64,000 bases of DNA, taken from assembly GCA_029237695.1 (NCBI GenBank), contig CM055268.1, forward strand, positions 49,928,418 through 49,992,417. The letters run 5' to 3'. Position 1 is the first letter of the stretch, and each line of letters begins with the position of its first letter. The position numbers and the translations under genes are program-made. The notes beneath the pieces were generated by a model. That model was not told the origin of the DNA. It did not search any database and worked only from the letters and a program-made list of their open reading frames with translations. Source of the stretch: Conchocele bisecta (Eukaryota > Mollusca > Bivalvia > Lucinida > Thyasiridae). Shown piece by piece: positions 32,746 through 43,257 of the stretch.

Positions 32746-34781
32746 CTAATTGTAAGAGTAGGTTAAGATAAATCCAGACCAGTCATACGCGTCATCAGTG
32801 TCAAACATGGCATCAAGTAGGCTCTCTGCTTCAGGATCTTCTGTTTCATCAGTATCAGGTACGTCATCCTGTTCCTCTATTAACAGATCAACCATTTCAC
32901 TTGGCAGGTGATATCCTTCTGTCCACTTGCATTCTAACAAGCCATTGTTAACTTCCCATCCATGTTCATCTGGTGGCGGTATGTCTGCATCACGCCGGTC
33001 AGCATTGTTCCAAATGAGCGTTTGATAGTTGGCTCTTGCTACATGCATTTTCAGTGACGATCTGCATGGTGGTAAAAGGCTCAGGTCAGCCCCATTGTAC
33101 GTCGAAAGAAAATCGCCAGACCTGGGGCTACACTTTTGTAGAAATAGCTCCATTCGTAGCTTGTTGATATCTGTAATGTCTGATTTGTTGTACAGCAAGC
33201 ATACAAAGTGTTCAAGCGTTTGCAATAGCTTTTCATCAACAGACTGAGACATTCCCAACTTCTGGAAGGCTTCAATAAACTCTGGATGCCGCTGGAGTGT
33301 TTTCAAAGGAGTAACTTTACCACGCCGAACGAAAGCACTTGTGCTATCACAGCCTGTAAAAGCATGGAGTGCAGGCAATGCCAAACGCAGTTCAGTTCCT
33401 ATGTCTCCAATGACACCATGTATGTCAACCAGCCGCCTCTTGTGCCCAACTCCGGTATCTAACAGCAGTGGTTGTTTCAGCTTCTGTCCGAATTTCAACA
33501 TCAAAACAAACACATCCGTGTCTGGGGATCTCACAATAATGGTGCTGTTCTCTGGTGTATGCAGTGCATGGTACTCACAATGCAGGATTAGCAGTGTATC
33601 CGCCTCCTCTTGCGATGAGTTCAACTCCTCTATCTCAACAGTTTGTGTAGTCTTACCATCAGTGCTAGTTAGCTGCATACATTGCTCCCCGCTTACAAAC
33701 TGAATAGTCTTGCCGATCAGCTTTGGAGCGTACTTATCTTGCATCCTTCATTACATGAGAAGTCTAATTAGTTGTGTTTTGTTTGAATTGTTTGACAAGA
33801 ACAGTTTCCAATCTCGTGGAACTTGTGTGAGAGGTCCTTTTATAATGTAAGTCTTTAATGTACCCCTGCGTAGTCGCTCAGATGCTTTTATTGACAAGTC
33901 TTGGTATGTATCTGTCACAAAATCAACACGATCAACTTACGGGAGCTGATGATATATGTTATCTGCAAGATCCGCGAATGTGTTTGGCAAAGCGGTCTGC
34001 ATGTGCAACAGTGCATTGCCGTCAATAATATAGCTCACTTGACCCGTCGGAGGTACATCAACACTATGTGATTGTCCTTCAAGCTGGTGCATGAGTTTAG
34101 CTTTATCAGTGGCGAGCGACCATGGTACAGGTCCCAATGCACCTTTTCCATGTCAATGTTGTGTTTGAGAGCAAGTGAAATTAGCTGCCCAAATATATTT
34201 CGTTCAGCTACTAACTACTTTGTCTTTCTCTGCGTACCAGTGAGCTTCACAGCTTTAGCGAGTGATGCAAATGTTTTCAGGCGCAACTGTTTTATTGGTG
34301 CATGAAAGCTGACTGACGTTTCAACAAACCGCTCCTGGACAAACCGCGCAAACCTTTGTTTTCCTGTCATTTCTGCAGACAGCAGATCGTCAACGACATC
34401 TTTAGGAGCTGGCGCCCCTGAAGATATGCAATAGAGCGATTCATCTGATACTTCAAACGGACCTATACAATTTCCTATTGCATTGATAATTTTCTTGACG
34501 TCTGTTTCACTTCTGGATATTTCCAAAGTTCGTGTGTCCTTGTGTCAAGACTGTTCATGCGCGTTCATATCAGCCAGTTCAAGCGTAGCATCCATGTAGC
34601 TAGCTCGGAAGTGTCTCGTCATACACCATCTGTAGTGTGCTGCATAATTGCGGCTGAAACCTATGATACCTCCATGTGACTTAGCATGGCGATTTATGGT
34701 TTGCTCTATTGTGATATCCACGCCATTTCTGGATGACGGAACACTGGATCGGTTCACGCTGAATCCATTGTTCCTCAACAT
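32746..34781 (-). pseudogene. XPG/FEN-like nuclease part of a transposon protein (element 2)
   Basis: Four minus-strand frames, in order 34781-34545, 34526-34215, 34137-33937 and 33744-32746, are pieces of one protein homologous to the C-terminal half of the element 1 protein. The order of motifs is DITIEQTINRHAKSHGG (~34700), SSGAPAPKDVVDDLL, IIDGNALLHMQ (~34015), then in the last piece EEADT (residues 46-50), DTDV (75-78) and FTGCDSTSAF (129-138), and ARANYQ...HGW near the end. DG...E-AD...DTD...GCD matches the acidic active-site order of FEN1/XPG nucleases. I see no transposase domain upstream of it, so this copy is truncated or relies on others in trans. Confidence 0.6.
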
Positions 34782-35739
34782 ATCTGTGCTACGGCCAAAT
34801 CAAATGTAACTATTGAACTGTGTTGTCCAACTTCTTTTGTTGCAGCCCGTGTAATGTTCAAACATGCTGAACTGTTTTTATTTAACGGTCTTTATCTGCT
34901 GCGGCAACAAACCAACTCAAACAAAATTATAGGTCGCAAGCGAAACATGCATGCAGCCCCCTTGTAATATTAATAACACAGACATGTATCCGATAACCGC
35001 ATTCTCATTTCGACCTAATTATATTAACTTTATGTAATTTTCACAATTAACAAAATGGAATTGCGCCTTATGCTTGTCGTTGTTGACAACGACAAAAATA
35101 CCCGAAATGGCCATTATATAATACCAGTTTGGCGGCCATTTTGAAAATAATTACCGTTGATAGCACACCAGAAATAATGCAAATCGATGTGAAAAAGGAT
35201 CTGCCATGTGAATATGTTGCTACTGACATGATTACATTGTAGGTAGCTCATCGTGTGGTGAAAAAAAATGTTGCAAGCATAAACAATTAAGTATTTTGGC
35301 GGCCATTTTGATAATTGTGGCTATTTGAGGATCGTATACAATATAAAACTTATTGTAAGTCATTTTATACTCAATTGGTGAAAAAATGATATCGCTTAAC
35401 TTGGAAGAGCGTGATTTAAATGACACATATCGGCCTGAACTAAAACCACCCAGTTTTGTATGGCGGCCATTTTGGAAAATGGCCGCCATTTGTTCATCCA
35501 TCGGCTTTGTAGGCGCAGACAATCAGGTTTGATAGACAATAGGTTACTGAATCCGAAAAACATACTGACCAAAAATCCCACAAGGGGGGGGGGGGGGGAG
35601 GGGAGGTTATTGGTGGCTCAAGGTCTAAGTCGATATTAATCGATAACAATGCACCTGTGATTTCAAGATCTAATTATAGAACATAGAATCATTGTCATAC
35701 ATACGTGCACCTATATGGACCTACGGACATGACTTTTTT

Positions 35740-36035
35740 TTTTATTAATTCGTTCTCACGAAATAACAATTCGTTCCCTCAATTTAACAATTCGTTCCCT
35801 CGAATTAACAATTCGTTCCCACGATATAACAATTCGTTCCTTCGAATTAACAATTCCTTCCCACGAAATGACAATTCGTTTCCCCAATTAACAATTCGTT
35901 CCCTCAATTTAACAATTCGTTCCCACGCCACGATATAACAATTCGTTCCTACGAATGAATAATTTCGTGGGAACGAATTGCTAAATTGAGGGAACGAATT
36001 GTTATTTCGTGGGAGCGAATTCATAAAAAAAGAAT
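35740..36035. mobile_element. Foldback MITE family F with ~20-bp minisatellite, copy 1
   Basis: A run of AACAATTCGTTCCC(A/T)CGA-type units (about 12 copies) is followed by a shorter inverted run (GGGAACGAATTGTTA). Outer sequence is a T-run on the left and an A-run on the right. It is the same family as 40015-40560 and 47178-47518. Confidence 0.75.
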
Positions 36036-36082
36036 TATACGTATGCACCTGTGGCTAAGACAGATGGTTCGTATCTGATGCA

Positions 36083-36473
36083 CAGGCCCGTACGCAGGGG
36101 GGTAGGGGGGGGGGGGGGTGCGACGGGTGGGACGGGTGCGTACGCACCCCCCTAAATTCGCCGAGGTCCGCTATTTTTCAAACAGTAATCTCAACAAATC
36201 TTGAAATGCATTAATATACAGGTAATTTTCATGAAAATGTCACAATTTACCACCGTTGAAATCCGAATTTAAATGACATAAAATGCAGGAGAGTGCATTT
36301 CAGGCCATCTAGGTTTAACAAATTTCAGAGGGGTACGTCAGGGGCGAGCCCCATGTAGTGGCGCGAGTACGCTAGGGGGTAACCCCCTAGCGTACTCGCG
36401 CCACTACATGGGGCTCGCCCCTGACGCACCCCCCTGAAGCACCACCCAATGGAAAATCCTGCGTACGGGCCTG
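36083..36473. mobile_element. ~390-bp foldback MITE with CAGGCCCGTACGCAGG ends
   Basis: The TIR CAGGCCCGTACGCAGG (36083-36098) is matched by CCTGCGTACGGGCCTG (36458-36473). A second, ~50-bp near-perfect hairpin fills 36331-36430 (GGGCGAGCCCCATGTAGTGG and complement). The CAGG start resembles hAT-type ends. The related gap-spanning foldback at about 29345-30170 shares the AATTCGCCGAG block. Confidence 0.7.
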
Positions 36474-38008
36474 GATGCATATAGCGTAGTGGTTACAGTT
36501 ATCTCTCTTTTGTAAATTAATCCACGTTGTTGACTTTTGTCACTCATTTCATACTCCCAGATTTATGCCGTCGTTAATATGTTTATTTTAGTAACATTAT
36601 TCAATATACATGTAGCTTATAGCAGCATTTTTTAGTTGTGTTCAAAAACAAGAATCATCCCCTCCCCTCCCCGTACTGTCGTTTCTACGAAATACATGTA
36701 CATTTACATGTACCTACTAAATCCCGCTTTTGTTTCACGTTGTTTGATATATACATACGATTTATTTTTTAAATATATTGTGAACACTGTAAGCCCTAAT
36801 CTGACTGTGATGTGCATCCTTATCTGTGGCGCTGTAAACACGTCAAACTCTATCTAAGACATATAAAATGTGATTGAATCTGCTATATCAGAGAAGTAAT
36901 ACTATACAGTGAAATAATTGGTTATACGAATAAATCAAAGGACTGAACGTCCTGAAATTCTTCGCAGTATGTGTTTGTATATGACAAATAGACGAATGAT
37001 TAATCTAGAGTGGAACACGTTTCAAGTAGATTCATTTGTAGCTTGAAGACTCGAAGAATAGAAGGAATGTAGAACTTTTTGCCCGATACGCTTGTTTCTG
37101 ACAAACTATGAAACCGATCCGGACAACTATTCATGGCCATTTGATCAGTTAAAGATGTTGTCCATTTTCAGCTAATTTCAGATGAAGATGTGAGCAGCAC
37201 ATATATTGCGGGTTTCACTTTTGAAAACACGGGTTTTACGCCATAACAATAGTTCTAACAACTTAGCCAAATCGCCTTTCAGTGTGATAAATATTTTGTT
37301 TGTTCTTCTGTGCTAAATGTATATCATTGCAAATGATTCGCGATTCGTAGCTGCCATGGTTCGGTGCACGAATACAATCTACGGTTTCGGCTTCCATTCT
37401 CAGAATGGAAATCACTATTTTTCCATTTTGGGGTTTCCAATAATCTATTTTTAACTCAACGTTTTCGCCCCCTTGTCAATTCGGCACAGAAAGAGCACTC
37501 AGACGGGTTTTCATCGAGTGTTTGTTTATTTGAGTCACATCATGTCGTTTGTTTATTGTCGTTTGCAATTATGTCGTTATTGTGCGTTTTTTTTTTAAAA
37601 TTGCCGTTGTCTATGTGGTAAGAATATATGCCTAATTTTGTTGTACGGGAATACTATTGTAATTACGAATTGTGCACTTTATAGAATTCCGCATTTGCTA
37701 TGAAAATTTCGCTAAAATGTCATTTACAGAAAATATAACAGTTTCTGTAAAAAAAAATCGTAAAATTTCGCACATGTTCATAGGTACAAAATCACATGGC
37801 GTGTCCCGTAATTGAGACACGCGATGTGATTTTGTACCTTCGGACAACTGCGTAAATTCATGTTATATGTTTACAAACTTTACAATATTTTACGTAAATG
37901 GCGTCAAAAATTGAAAAAACCTTCAGAGTACATGCGTATGTACTCTGAGAAAATTGTCAACTTTTGACTTCATTTAGGAAAAATATTGCAAATTTCGTTA
38001 ACGTATTG
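36474..38008. other. Non-coding interval with a foldback region
   Basis: No gene is supported. The region about 37667-37990 is palindromic, with a central hairpin GGTACAAAATCACA...TGTGATTTTGTACC (37783-37838). The frames here have no domains and no splice context. Confidence 0.5.
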
Positions 38009-38252
38009 GACCCTTTGAACCCGAAAGCCCGCTATATCGGTTTATGCAAAAAGTGCAGATCCAGATGAGCCGGCTCGTACGAGCCGTCTCATCAGGATCT
38101 GCACTTTTTGAAAGTAATTTAAATATTTTTGAGAACAAAAACACCCCCTTTTCTTAAATGGACAAATCTGAAAATCATTTTGTGACCATTGGATTGGTCG
38201 GAACATTAGCATATCACAGTCCATTCCAGTTCCTTAGGGTTGAAAGGGTTAA
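38009..38252 (-). mobile_element. TTAA-flanked MITE family D, copy 2
   Basis: Reverse orientation of 28131-28378. It ends GGGTTGAAAGGGTTAA at 38252. It lies only 59 bp from the 3' edge of the CUB-like exon, within the presumed intron. Confidence 0.75.
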
Positions 38253-38311
38253 TGAAATTACGCAGATGTCCGAAGATTTTACAAAATTACATGGCGTGTC
38301 CCATATATTAC

Positions 38312-38560
38312 CTGGGATGTCCATCGGCTCCATGGTGTCGTCGGTCTGGGAAACAACCAAAGTGGTCGTGTTACGCCCGCAGCCGTCCCGCAAGTCAACA
38401 TCGGAGAAGTAAAAGTTGACGCGATTGTAACCATAAATGCCGGCCTTGATATAGAGAATGCAGTCGGTCGGTTGGATATCGAAGGTGAACTTGATCTGCC
38501 CCGAGAAGAGGTCACCGTGGGCCATGCTGATAGTCCTCCCGCACATGCGGTCCATGTAGT
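38312..38560 (-). CDS. CUB-like exon of a host gene
   Basis: On the minus strand the exon is preceded by an acceptor (TTTTCTATGTTTAG) and followed by a donor (CAG then GTAATA). It is 249 bp, phase 1 at both ends, and open throughout. The peptide includes MCGRTISMAHGDLFSGQIKF, a Cys-x-L-Y-I-K-A strand, RVNFYFSDVDLRDGCGRN and TTLVV. The pattern of C-(x)-L/W-x-I-x-A, then V-x-F-x-F-x-D-x-D-L, then C-G, is that of an extracellular CUB domain. Phase 1-1 exons are usual for such shuffled modules. It could be part of a receptor whose cytoplasmic tail is encoded at 28856-29305. The gene name is not recognisable. Confidence 0.55.
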
Positions 38561-38863
38561 CTAAACATAGAAAATACGATCCAGTGAAACCACTCTAAAC
38601 CGAACAACCTTGCCACATCACTGTGTTAAATAATGACCGATTTCACTATCAAATATCGCTGATGTTTATCAGTGTTCGTGATGGAAATGCACACAGGCAT
38701 GCAGTTCAGTGCTCTTACATCGGAATCACAATGGCACATCTCTAAACCGGACACCCTGGGACGTGTGCTAGGGTATTTTACCAATTCACCATTCAAATAC
38801 TATACATCTGTCGTTCATGTAGCTCACACTATAATATTATCATTAATAAGTGTTAGCTCACTA

Positions 38864-39300
38864 TAATTCCAGCACAAAAATATTTATACAATTCCCTAAC
38901 ATTTGATTGGCCCGTAGCAAGTCTCTGTCCAAAATGTATATCCCAGTAAACTCCCACGCCGAACTACTTTCCGTAAACGTGAGGCGCAGTTAAAATAATT
39001 CTTAAGAAAACGGAAAATAAACACATTTTCTTGATGAATTTATTTCAAATGCTGGAATTATAAGGAATTAATGGTCTTTTTGTGGAATTTATTGGGGATA
39101 TAAACTTGGAAAAGTCGTGAGAATACTGGACGAGGCCTTAAAAAATTACAATTTTCGAAAAATAAAAAAAAATCATTGTTTTTTTTTTGATTTTTGTTTA
39201 AAATGGTAATTTTTTATCGCTTCGTCCAGTATTTCCGCGTCTTTTCCAAGTTTATACCCCGATAAATTCCACAAAAAGGCCATTCATTCCTATAATATTA
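38864..39300 (+). mobile_element. Repeat family H, copy 1
   Basis: It begins ATAATTCCAGCACAAAAATA and includes GGCCCGTAGCAAGTCTCTGT, and ends near CCACAAAAAGGCCATTCATT. The inner segment is palindromic (GATATAAACTTGGAAAAGTC and complement). It matches 50599-50994. Confidence 0.7.
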
Positions 39301-39439
39301 CCGCTTACACAGTTAAACCTCTTTAAACCCGACACCCTGTAAGTCACGGTGTTGGTAATCTTGGTGGGTTTCTTTGTCGCTTATCTCCGACATTAAAATA
39401 TGTTTGTGATAAACACGTGTCTTTGGGTGGTTATATGCC

Positions 39440-39520
39440 AGTTTTACAGTGAAACCTATCTAAACCGGACACCCTGGGGACCTCCCAGGGTGTCCGGTTT
39501 AGAGAGATTCCACTGTATTT
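39440..39520. mobile_element. Foldback MITE family E (pogo-like)
   Basis: TTTTACAGTGAAACCTATCT... CCGGACACCCTGGGGACC is followed at once by its complement ending AGATTCCACTGTA. TACAGT(G)...CACTGTA ends fit a pogo/Tigger-type TIR with TA duplication. Single or partial ends also occur at 38580, 38740 and 39310. Confidence 0.7.
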
Positions 39521-39587
39521 TTAAAATCAAAGGTATCAGTCAAAGATAGGACATGCGACTCAAGAAGACTATGAATACCACTTTATC

Positions 39588-39998
39588 CCGTCAACACAGT
39601 GCGTATGTGCCGTGAAACACGGTGCCGTGAAACATTTTTGATATCCAATCAATACATTTTTTTTTGCATTTTACAACCATTTGTAGGTGTTGACGGGATA
39701 AATAGAATAGTAGGTTAATGCCGTGAATGGGAAAAAATATCTGGCGCGGCACGGAAACGGGATGTGCTCGGCAGAGCCTCGCCCATCCCGTTTCCTGAGC
39801 ACTTGCCATATATTAACCTACTATTCTCTATCTATTTTCCTTATTTCTGAACCAAAATATATGTTGTGACCACTGATTTGAACCGTCTCGGCGAGACGGT
39901 TCAAATGAGTGGTCACAATATATACTTCTGATGAGAAATAAAGAAATTCCTAAGCCTTGCCGGATATTTTTTCCCATTCACGGCACTAACCTACTATT
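39588..39998. mobile_element. Foldback elements of family G
   Basis: Two overlapping structures: CCCGTCAACACAGTGCGTAT ... GGTGTTGACGGGAT (39584-39700) and GAATAGTAGGTTAATGCCGT ... ACGGCACTAACCTACTATTC (39706-39995). The centre has a hairpin, ACCACTGATTTGAACCGTCT and near-complement (39868-39925). Parts recur at 40880-41045 and 43138-43205. Confidence 0.6.
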
Positions 39999-40014
39999 CT
40001 CTATGTATGCTTGT

Positions 40015-40560
40015 CTACGGAGCCCCTCAGGGGACATGGATTTCTTTTTAATAACTTTTCCCACGAAATAACAATTCGTTTCCTCAATTTAATAATTCGT
40101 TACGTCGAATTAATAATTCGTTCCCATGATATAACCATTCGTTACCTCGAATTAACAATTCGTTCCCACGATATAACAATTCTTCCCTCGAATTAACAAT
40201 TCGTTCCCACGAAATGACAATTCGTTCCCACAATTTAACAATTCGTTTCCACGAATTAACAATTTGTTACCACGATATAACCATTCGTTCCCTCGAATTA
40301 ACAATTCGTTCCCACGATATAACAATTCGTTCCCTCGAATTACCATGAAATGACAATTTGTTCCCCCCACGAAATGATAATGTGTTCCCAAAATTTAACA
40401 ATTCGTTCCCACGATATAACAATTAATTTCCACGAATTAACAATTTGTTCCCGTGGGAACGAATTGTTAAATTGAGGGAACGAATTGTTAATTCGTGTGA
40501 ATGATTAATTCGTGGGAACGAATTGCTATTTCGTGGGAACGAATTAATAGGATTAATTAG
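40015..40560. mobile_element. Foldback MITE family F with minisatellite, copy 2
   Basis: It starts CTACGGAGCCCCTCAGGGGA, then ~20 imperfect units of AACAATTCGTTCCC plus CACGAATT/ATAT variants, then a short inverted block (GGGAACGAATTGTTAAATTG). The longest array of the three copies. Confidence 0.75.
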
Positions 40561-41325
40561 TTATTCTATTTCTATACGGCAATAAACATTTGATATACCA
40601 TGTATGTTAGACTATGTGCTAGCAGTACCCCCACCTCTCACCCCCACACCCACAACATGTGTACGACATGATTGTTTTGGTTCCCTGGGATGTACTGAAT
40701 ACGTTAAGAAATGTTAACAGAAAATTATTGGGTCCCAGTGCTATTTTTGGCCAAATATGCAAATTAGGTGCCGCCAGTTTTCATATATTTCGACCTCATA
40801 TTACTATAGAAATGTGGTAGCCGTCATGGCATACATTTCTCTCATAAGGAATTGACATGTTTTAAACATATTATTTATAGAGAATAGTAGGTCAGTGCCG
40901 TGAATGGGAAAAATATCTGGCAAGGCTTAGTTAGGAAACGGGATGGGCGAGACTCTGCCGAGCACATCCCGTGATAACAAGATATCAAAAATGCTTCACG
41001 GCACCGTGTTTCACGGCACATACGCACTGTGTTGACGGGATAAAACACATATCTTGCCCACTAATCAATGTGATTTCTTTCGATGTTTTTATGCCTAATT
41101 TGCATATTCATGATTATGCAAATAAATCGGTATTGAACTCCTTGACCATGCAAACATATATCTAGACACCTAAATGTTTCTCCTATCATGTTTAACAAGG
41201 AACACATATGCAGTATTTTTTTCTCAAAAATGGCGGCACCTAATTTGCATATTTGGTTAAAATTAACACCGGGCCCAATAATGTTTATTTATGTTAACAT
41301 TTTAAAATCATGGCGTACACATGGT

Positions 41326-41357
41326 GTGTGTGTGTGTGGGGGAGGGGAGGGGGGGGG

Positions 41358-41422
<65 letters not shown>
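41326..41422 (+). repeat. (GT)n microsatellite with a G-run
   Basis: GTGTGTGTGTG, then a GGGGAGGGG-type tract, then about 35 further GT dinucleotides. The frame across it encodes only Cys-Val repeats and is not a gene. Confidence 0.95.
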
Positions 41423-41426
<4 letters not shown>

Positions 41427-42289
41427 GGCATACAAAATAGCCTGATACGTGCGTCTCTATCAGTCAATTAATCAAAGTACTGAAAGTACTGAAACAAGGT
41501 TATCTCCACAAGATTATTAATAAGTATTATGTATTTATCATGTTTATATAATGATGTGTAATGGCTTATCATCAGCTCAAGTCAAGGATGCACCGTTGTT
41601 GTTGTACTACATAAACTTGAAAACACATGGAACTGTACATGGGCGTGGGCAGTGTGGAACATACTTGTACAGGACCTGCAACCTGTATGTACTGGATCTG
41701 CACGAATTAAATGATAGGTTCACTTACTCCATAGAAATAAACAATCAACCTCGCCATGTCTCCCAATATTGTTTACATTATTTGGCCACTGCAACTGTGT
41801 TTACATCACGTGCCCAAAAGCTTTCGTGTTTACTATTACATGCTACACATATGTTGAAAACTGGTGTAAAAACACCCCAACATGTTTCTCAAGTGAAATT
41901 GGGTAGTATTGAATCTGGTGCCCGTTTCGCTAAACTTCGTAATGATAGCATTACAGAACCTCGTTAATATGTCTACATAAATCTTCGTAAGAACATGTTT
42001 GTCGTACGACGTGTAGCGAAACGGGCCTCATGATTTGGCAGCAAACCGTGTATGTGACCTCAAAACATCCGGATTATTTTACGACGGTCTACTTTTGCAT
42101 ACCCCCTGGGCGCCGTTGCACCACTTAGCATGTGCTGACATCAAATATACCAAGTTTTGAAGGTGACCTGCTGAAAACTGTAGTAGTTCGCTGGACAAGA
42201 AAAAATGTGATGTGCAGAAATGCACAATGCTGCTGTACACGGGCCATAGCATGAACATGCTGGTTTCGGATGTTTTGTCATGATAGCTT

Positions 42290-43020
42290 ACATATACAGT
42301 CTCTAAACCGGACACCCTGGCGACCCTATTATTATGTTTAATTTAGATGGGTGTCACTGTAATTTAAATCATTGTCCTGTATGTTCTTGATTGTAAATGA
42401 CGAACACTGTTCATGGAGTGCTTAATTACAGTGAACCTCTCTACACCGGACACCCTGGGGACCTCCCAGGGAGTCCGGTTTAGAGAGGTTCCACTGTATA
42501 TAAATTACACAAATAACTAGGATACTTACATGTCTTGAATCCGTTATATTGGGAAATTGACAGTGAAAGCAGCAACATCATCCATATCAGGTGGACGGCT
42601 GACGGAGGCGACGAGAACATCTACGTCACACTGATAAAACCGGGCAATGCTGTGGACAAGATAGTATACAGTGAAACATCGTTAAACCGGACACCCTGGG
42701 AGGGTGTCCGGTTTAGCGAGGCTTCACTGTAATTAAGCACTCCATGAACAGTTTTAGTCATTTACAATCAAGAACATGCACGACAATGATATAAATTACA
42801 GGGAAACATCGCTAAACCGGACACCCTGTGAGGTCCCCAGGATGTCCGGCTCAGCGAGGTTTCACTGTAAATCTGGCGTCTGATTATTCCGAGGCAGGCA
42901 TAGTTGTGTGCTATGCGATCACGAACAGCATTATTACCTGAGTTAAATGACCAGGAAACCCATCAAAATTATGATCACATATGTTTCTCGTTGTCCGGTT
43001 TAGAGAGGTTCCACTGTATA
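42290..43020. mobile_element. Cluster of nested family E foldbacks
   Basis: At least four family E hairpins or ends lie at 42297-42350, 42430-42500, 42670-42732, 42798-42870 and 42996-43020. Two of them are set within a wider inverted repeat: TTCTTGATTGTAAATGA...TGTTCATGGAGTGCTTAATTA (about 42382-42427) and its complement (42732-42775). The putative exon at 42521-42653 is inside this inverted repeat. Confidence 0.65.
42521..42653. other. Exon-like segment, strand uncertain
   Basis: On the plus strand the frame reads YWEIDSESSNIIHIRWTADG followed by ENIYVTLIKPGN, alternating like beta strands and similar to the start of a CUB domain. On the minus strand the same segment is bounded by a good acceptor (TTGTCCACAG) and a near-consensus donor (GTAAGTATCC), but all three minus frames contain a stop. 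So either it is a plus-strand exon with weak splice sites, or a decayed minus-strand exon of the same gene as 38312-38560. Confidence 0.25.
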
Positions 43021-43257
43021 ATGTAATCATTATTATTGTCCGCACAAGGGTCGCCGGTTGTGAACAGTTACCTTACAACTTTTGCCACCAGAAAAGCCCC
43101 AGACCATTCTGTGTATCCGCGCATATCAGGGTCTTCTTCACCGGTATCCCGTCAACACAGTGCGTATGTGCCGTGAAACAAGGTGTCGTGAAACATTTTT
43201 GATATCCTGTCAATACCCAATACTCAATATCCTGTCTCCAATTACCCAACATATACG

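Larger units (their letters stand above)
30351..35622 (-). mobile_element. DNA transposon with XPG-like nuclease gene (element 2)
   Basis: The left end GTGAGCCAATAACCGAAACC with a CCCT run and TGTGGGATTTTTG inside is the diverged inverted counterpart of the right end (CAAAAATCCCACAAG... GGTTATTGGTGGCTCA). Further matching inner blocks are AAAATGGCGCCATATGTTCA/TTCATCCATCGG on the left (inverted) and GAAAATGGCCGCCATTTG/TTCATCCATCGG on the right. It contains, from right to left, ~0.8 kb of subterminal DNA with repeated GGCGGCCATTTT motifs, a minus-strand gene remnant (32746-34781), a 162-bp minisatellite and ~0.8 kb of left subterminal DNA. It resembles element 1 (51850-58345) in gene content but not in TIR sequence. 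Confidence 0.65.
38561..41550. other. Repeat-rich intronic or intergenic DNA
   Basis: Known blocks: family H copy (38864-39300), family E hairpin (39440-39520), family G foldbacks (39588-39998 and 40880-41045), family F (40015-40560) and a GT microsatellite (41326-41422). No exon was recognised. Confidence 0.5.

Noticed and set aside
31360..32749. Series of 73-148 residue frames with FKSKHRTCGEAI-type repeats
   Set aside because: They arise from the 162-bp minisatellite, whose length is divisible by three. Frames break whenever a unit is 154 or 142 bp.
35705..36048. Frames with NNSFPR repeats (also at 40.0-40.4 kb and 47.2-47.6 kb)
   Set aside because: They are translations of the family F minisatellite, present in both strands.
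41188..41445. Frame ending in Val-Cys repeats
   Set aside because: Translation of the GT microsatellite.
41551..41967. 138-residue plus-strand frame
   Set aside because: Its end is repeat family C DNA, it has no recognisable domain, and splice or start support is lacking. It could be a chance frame.
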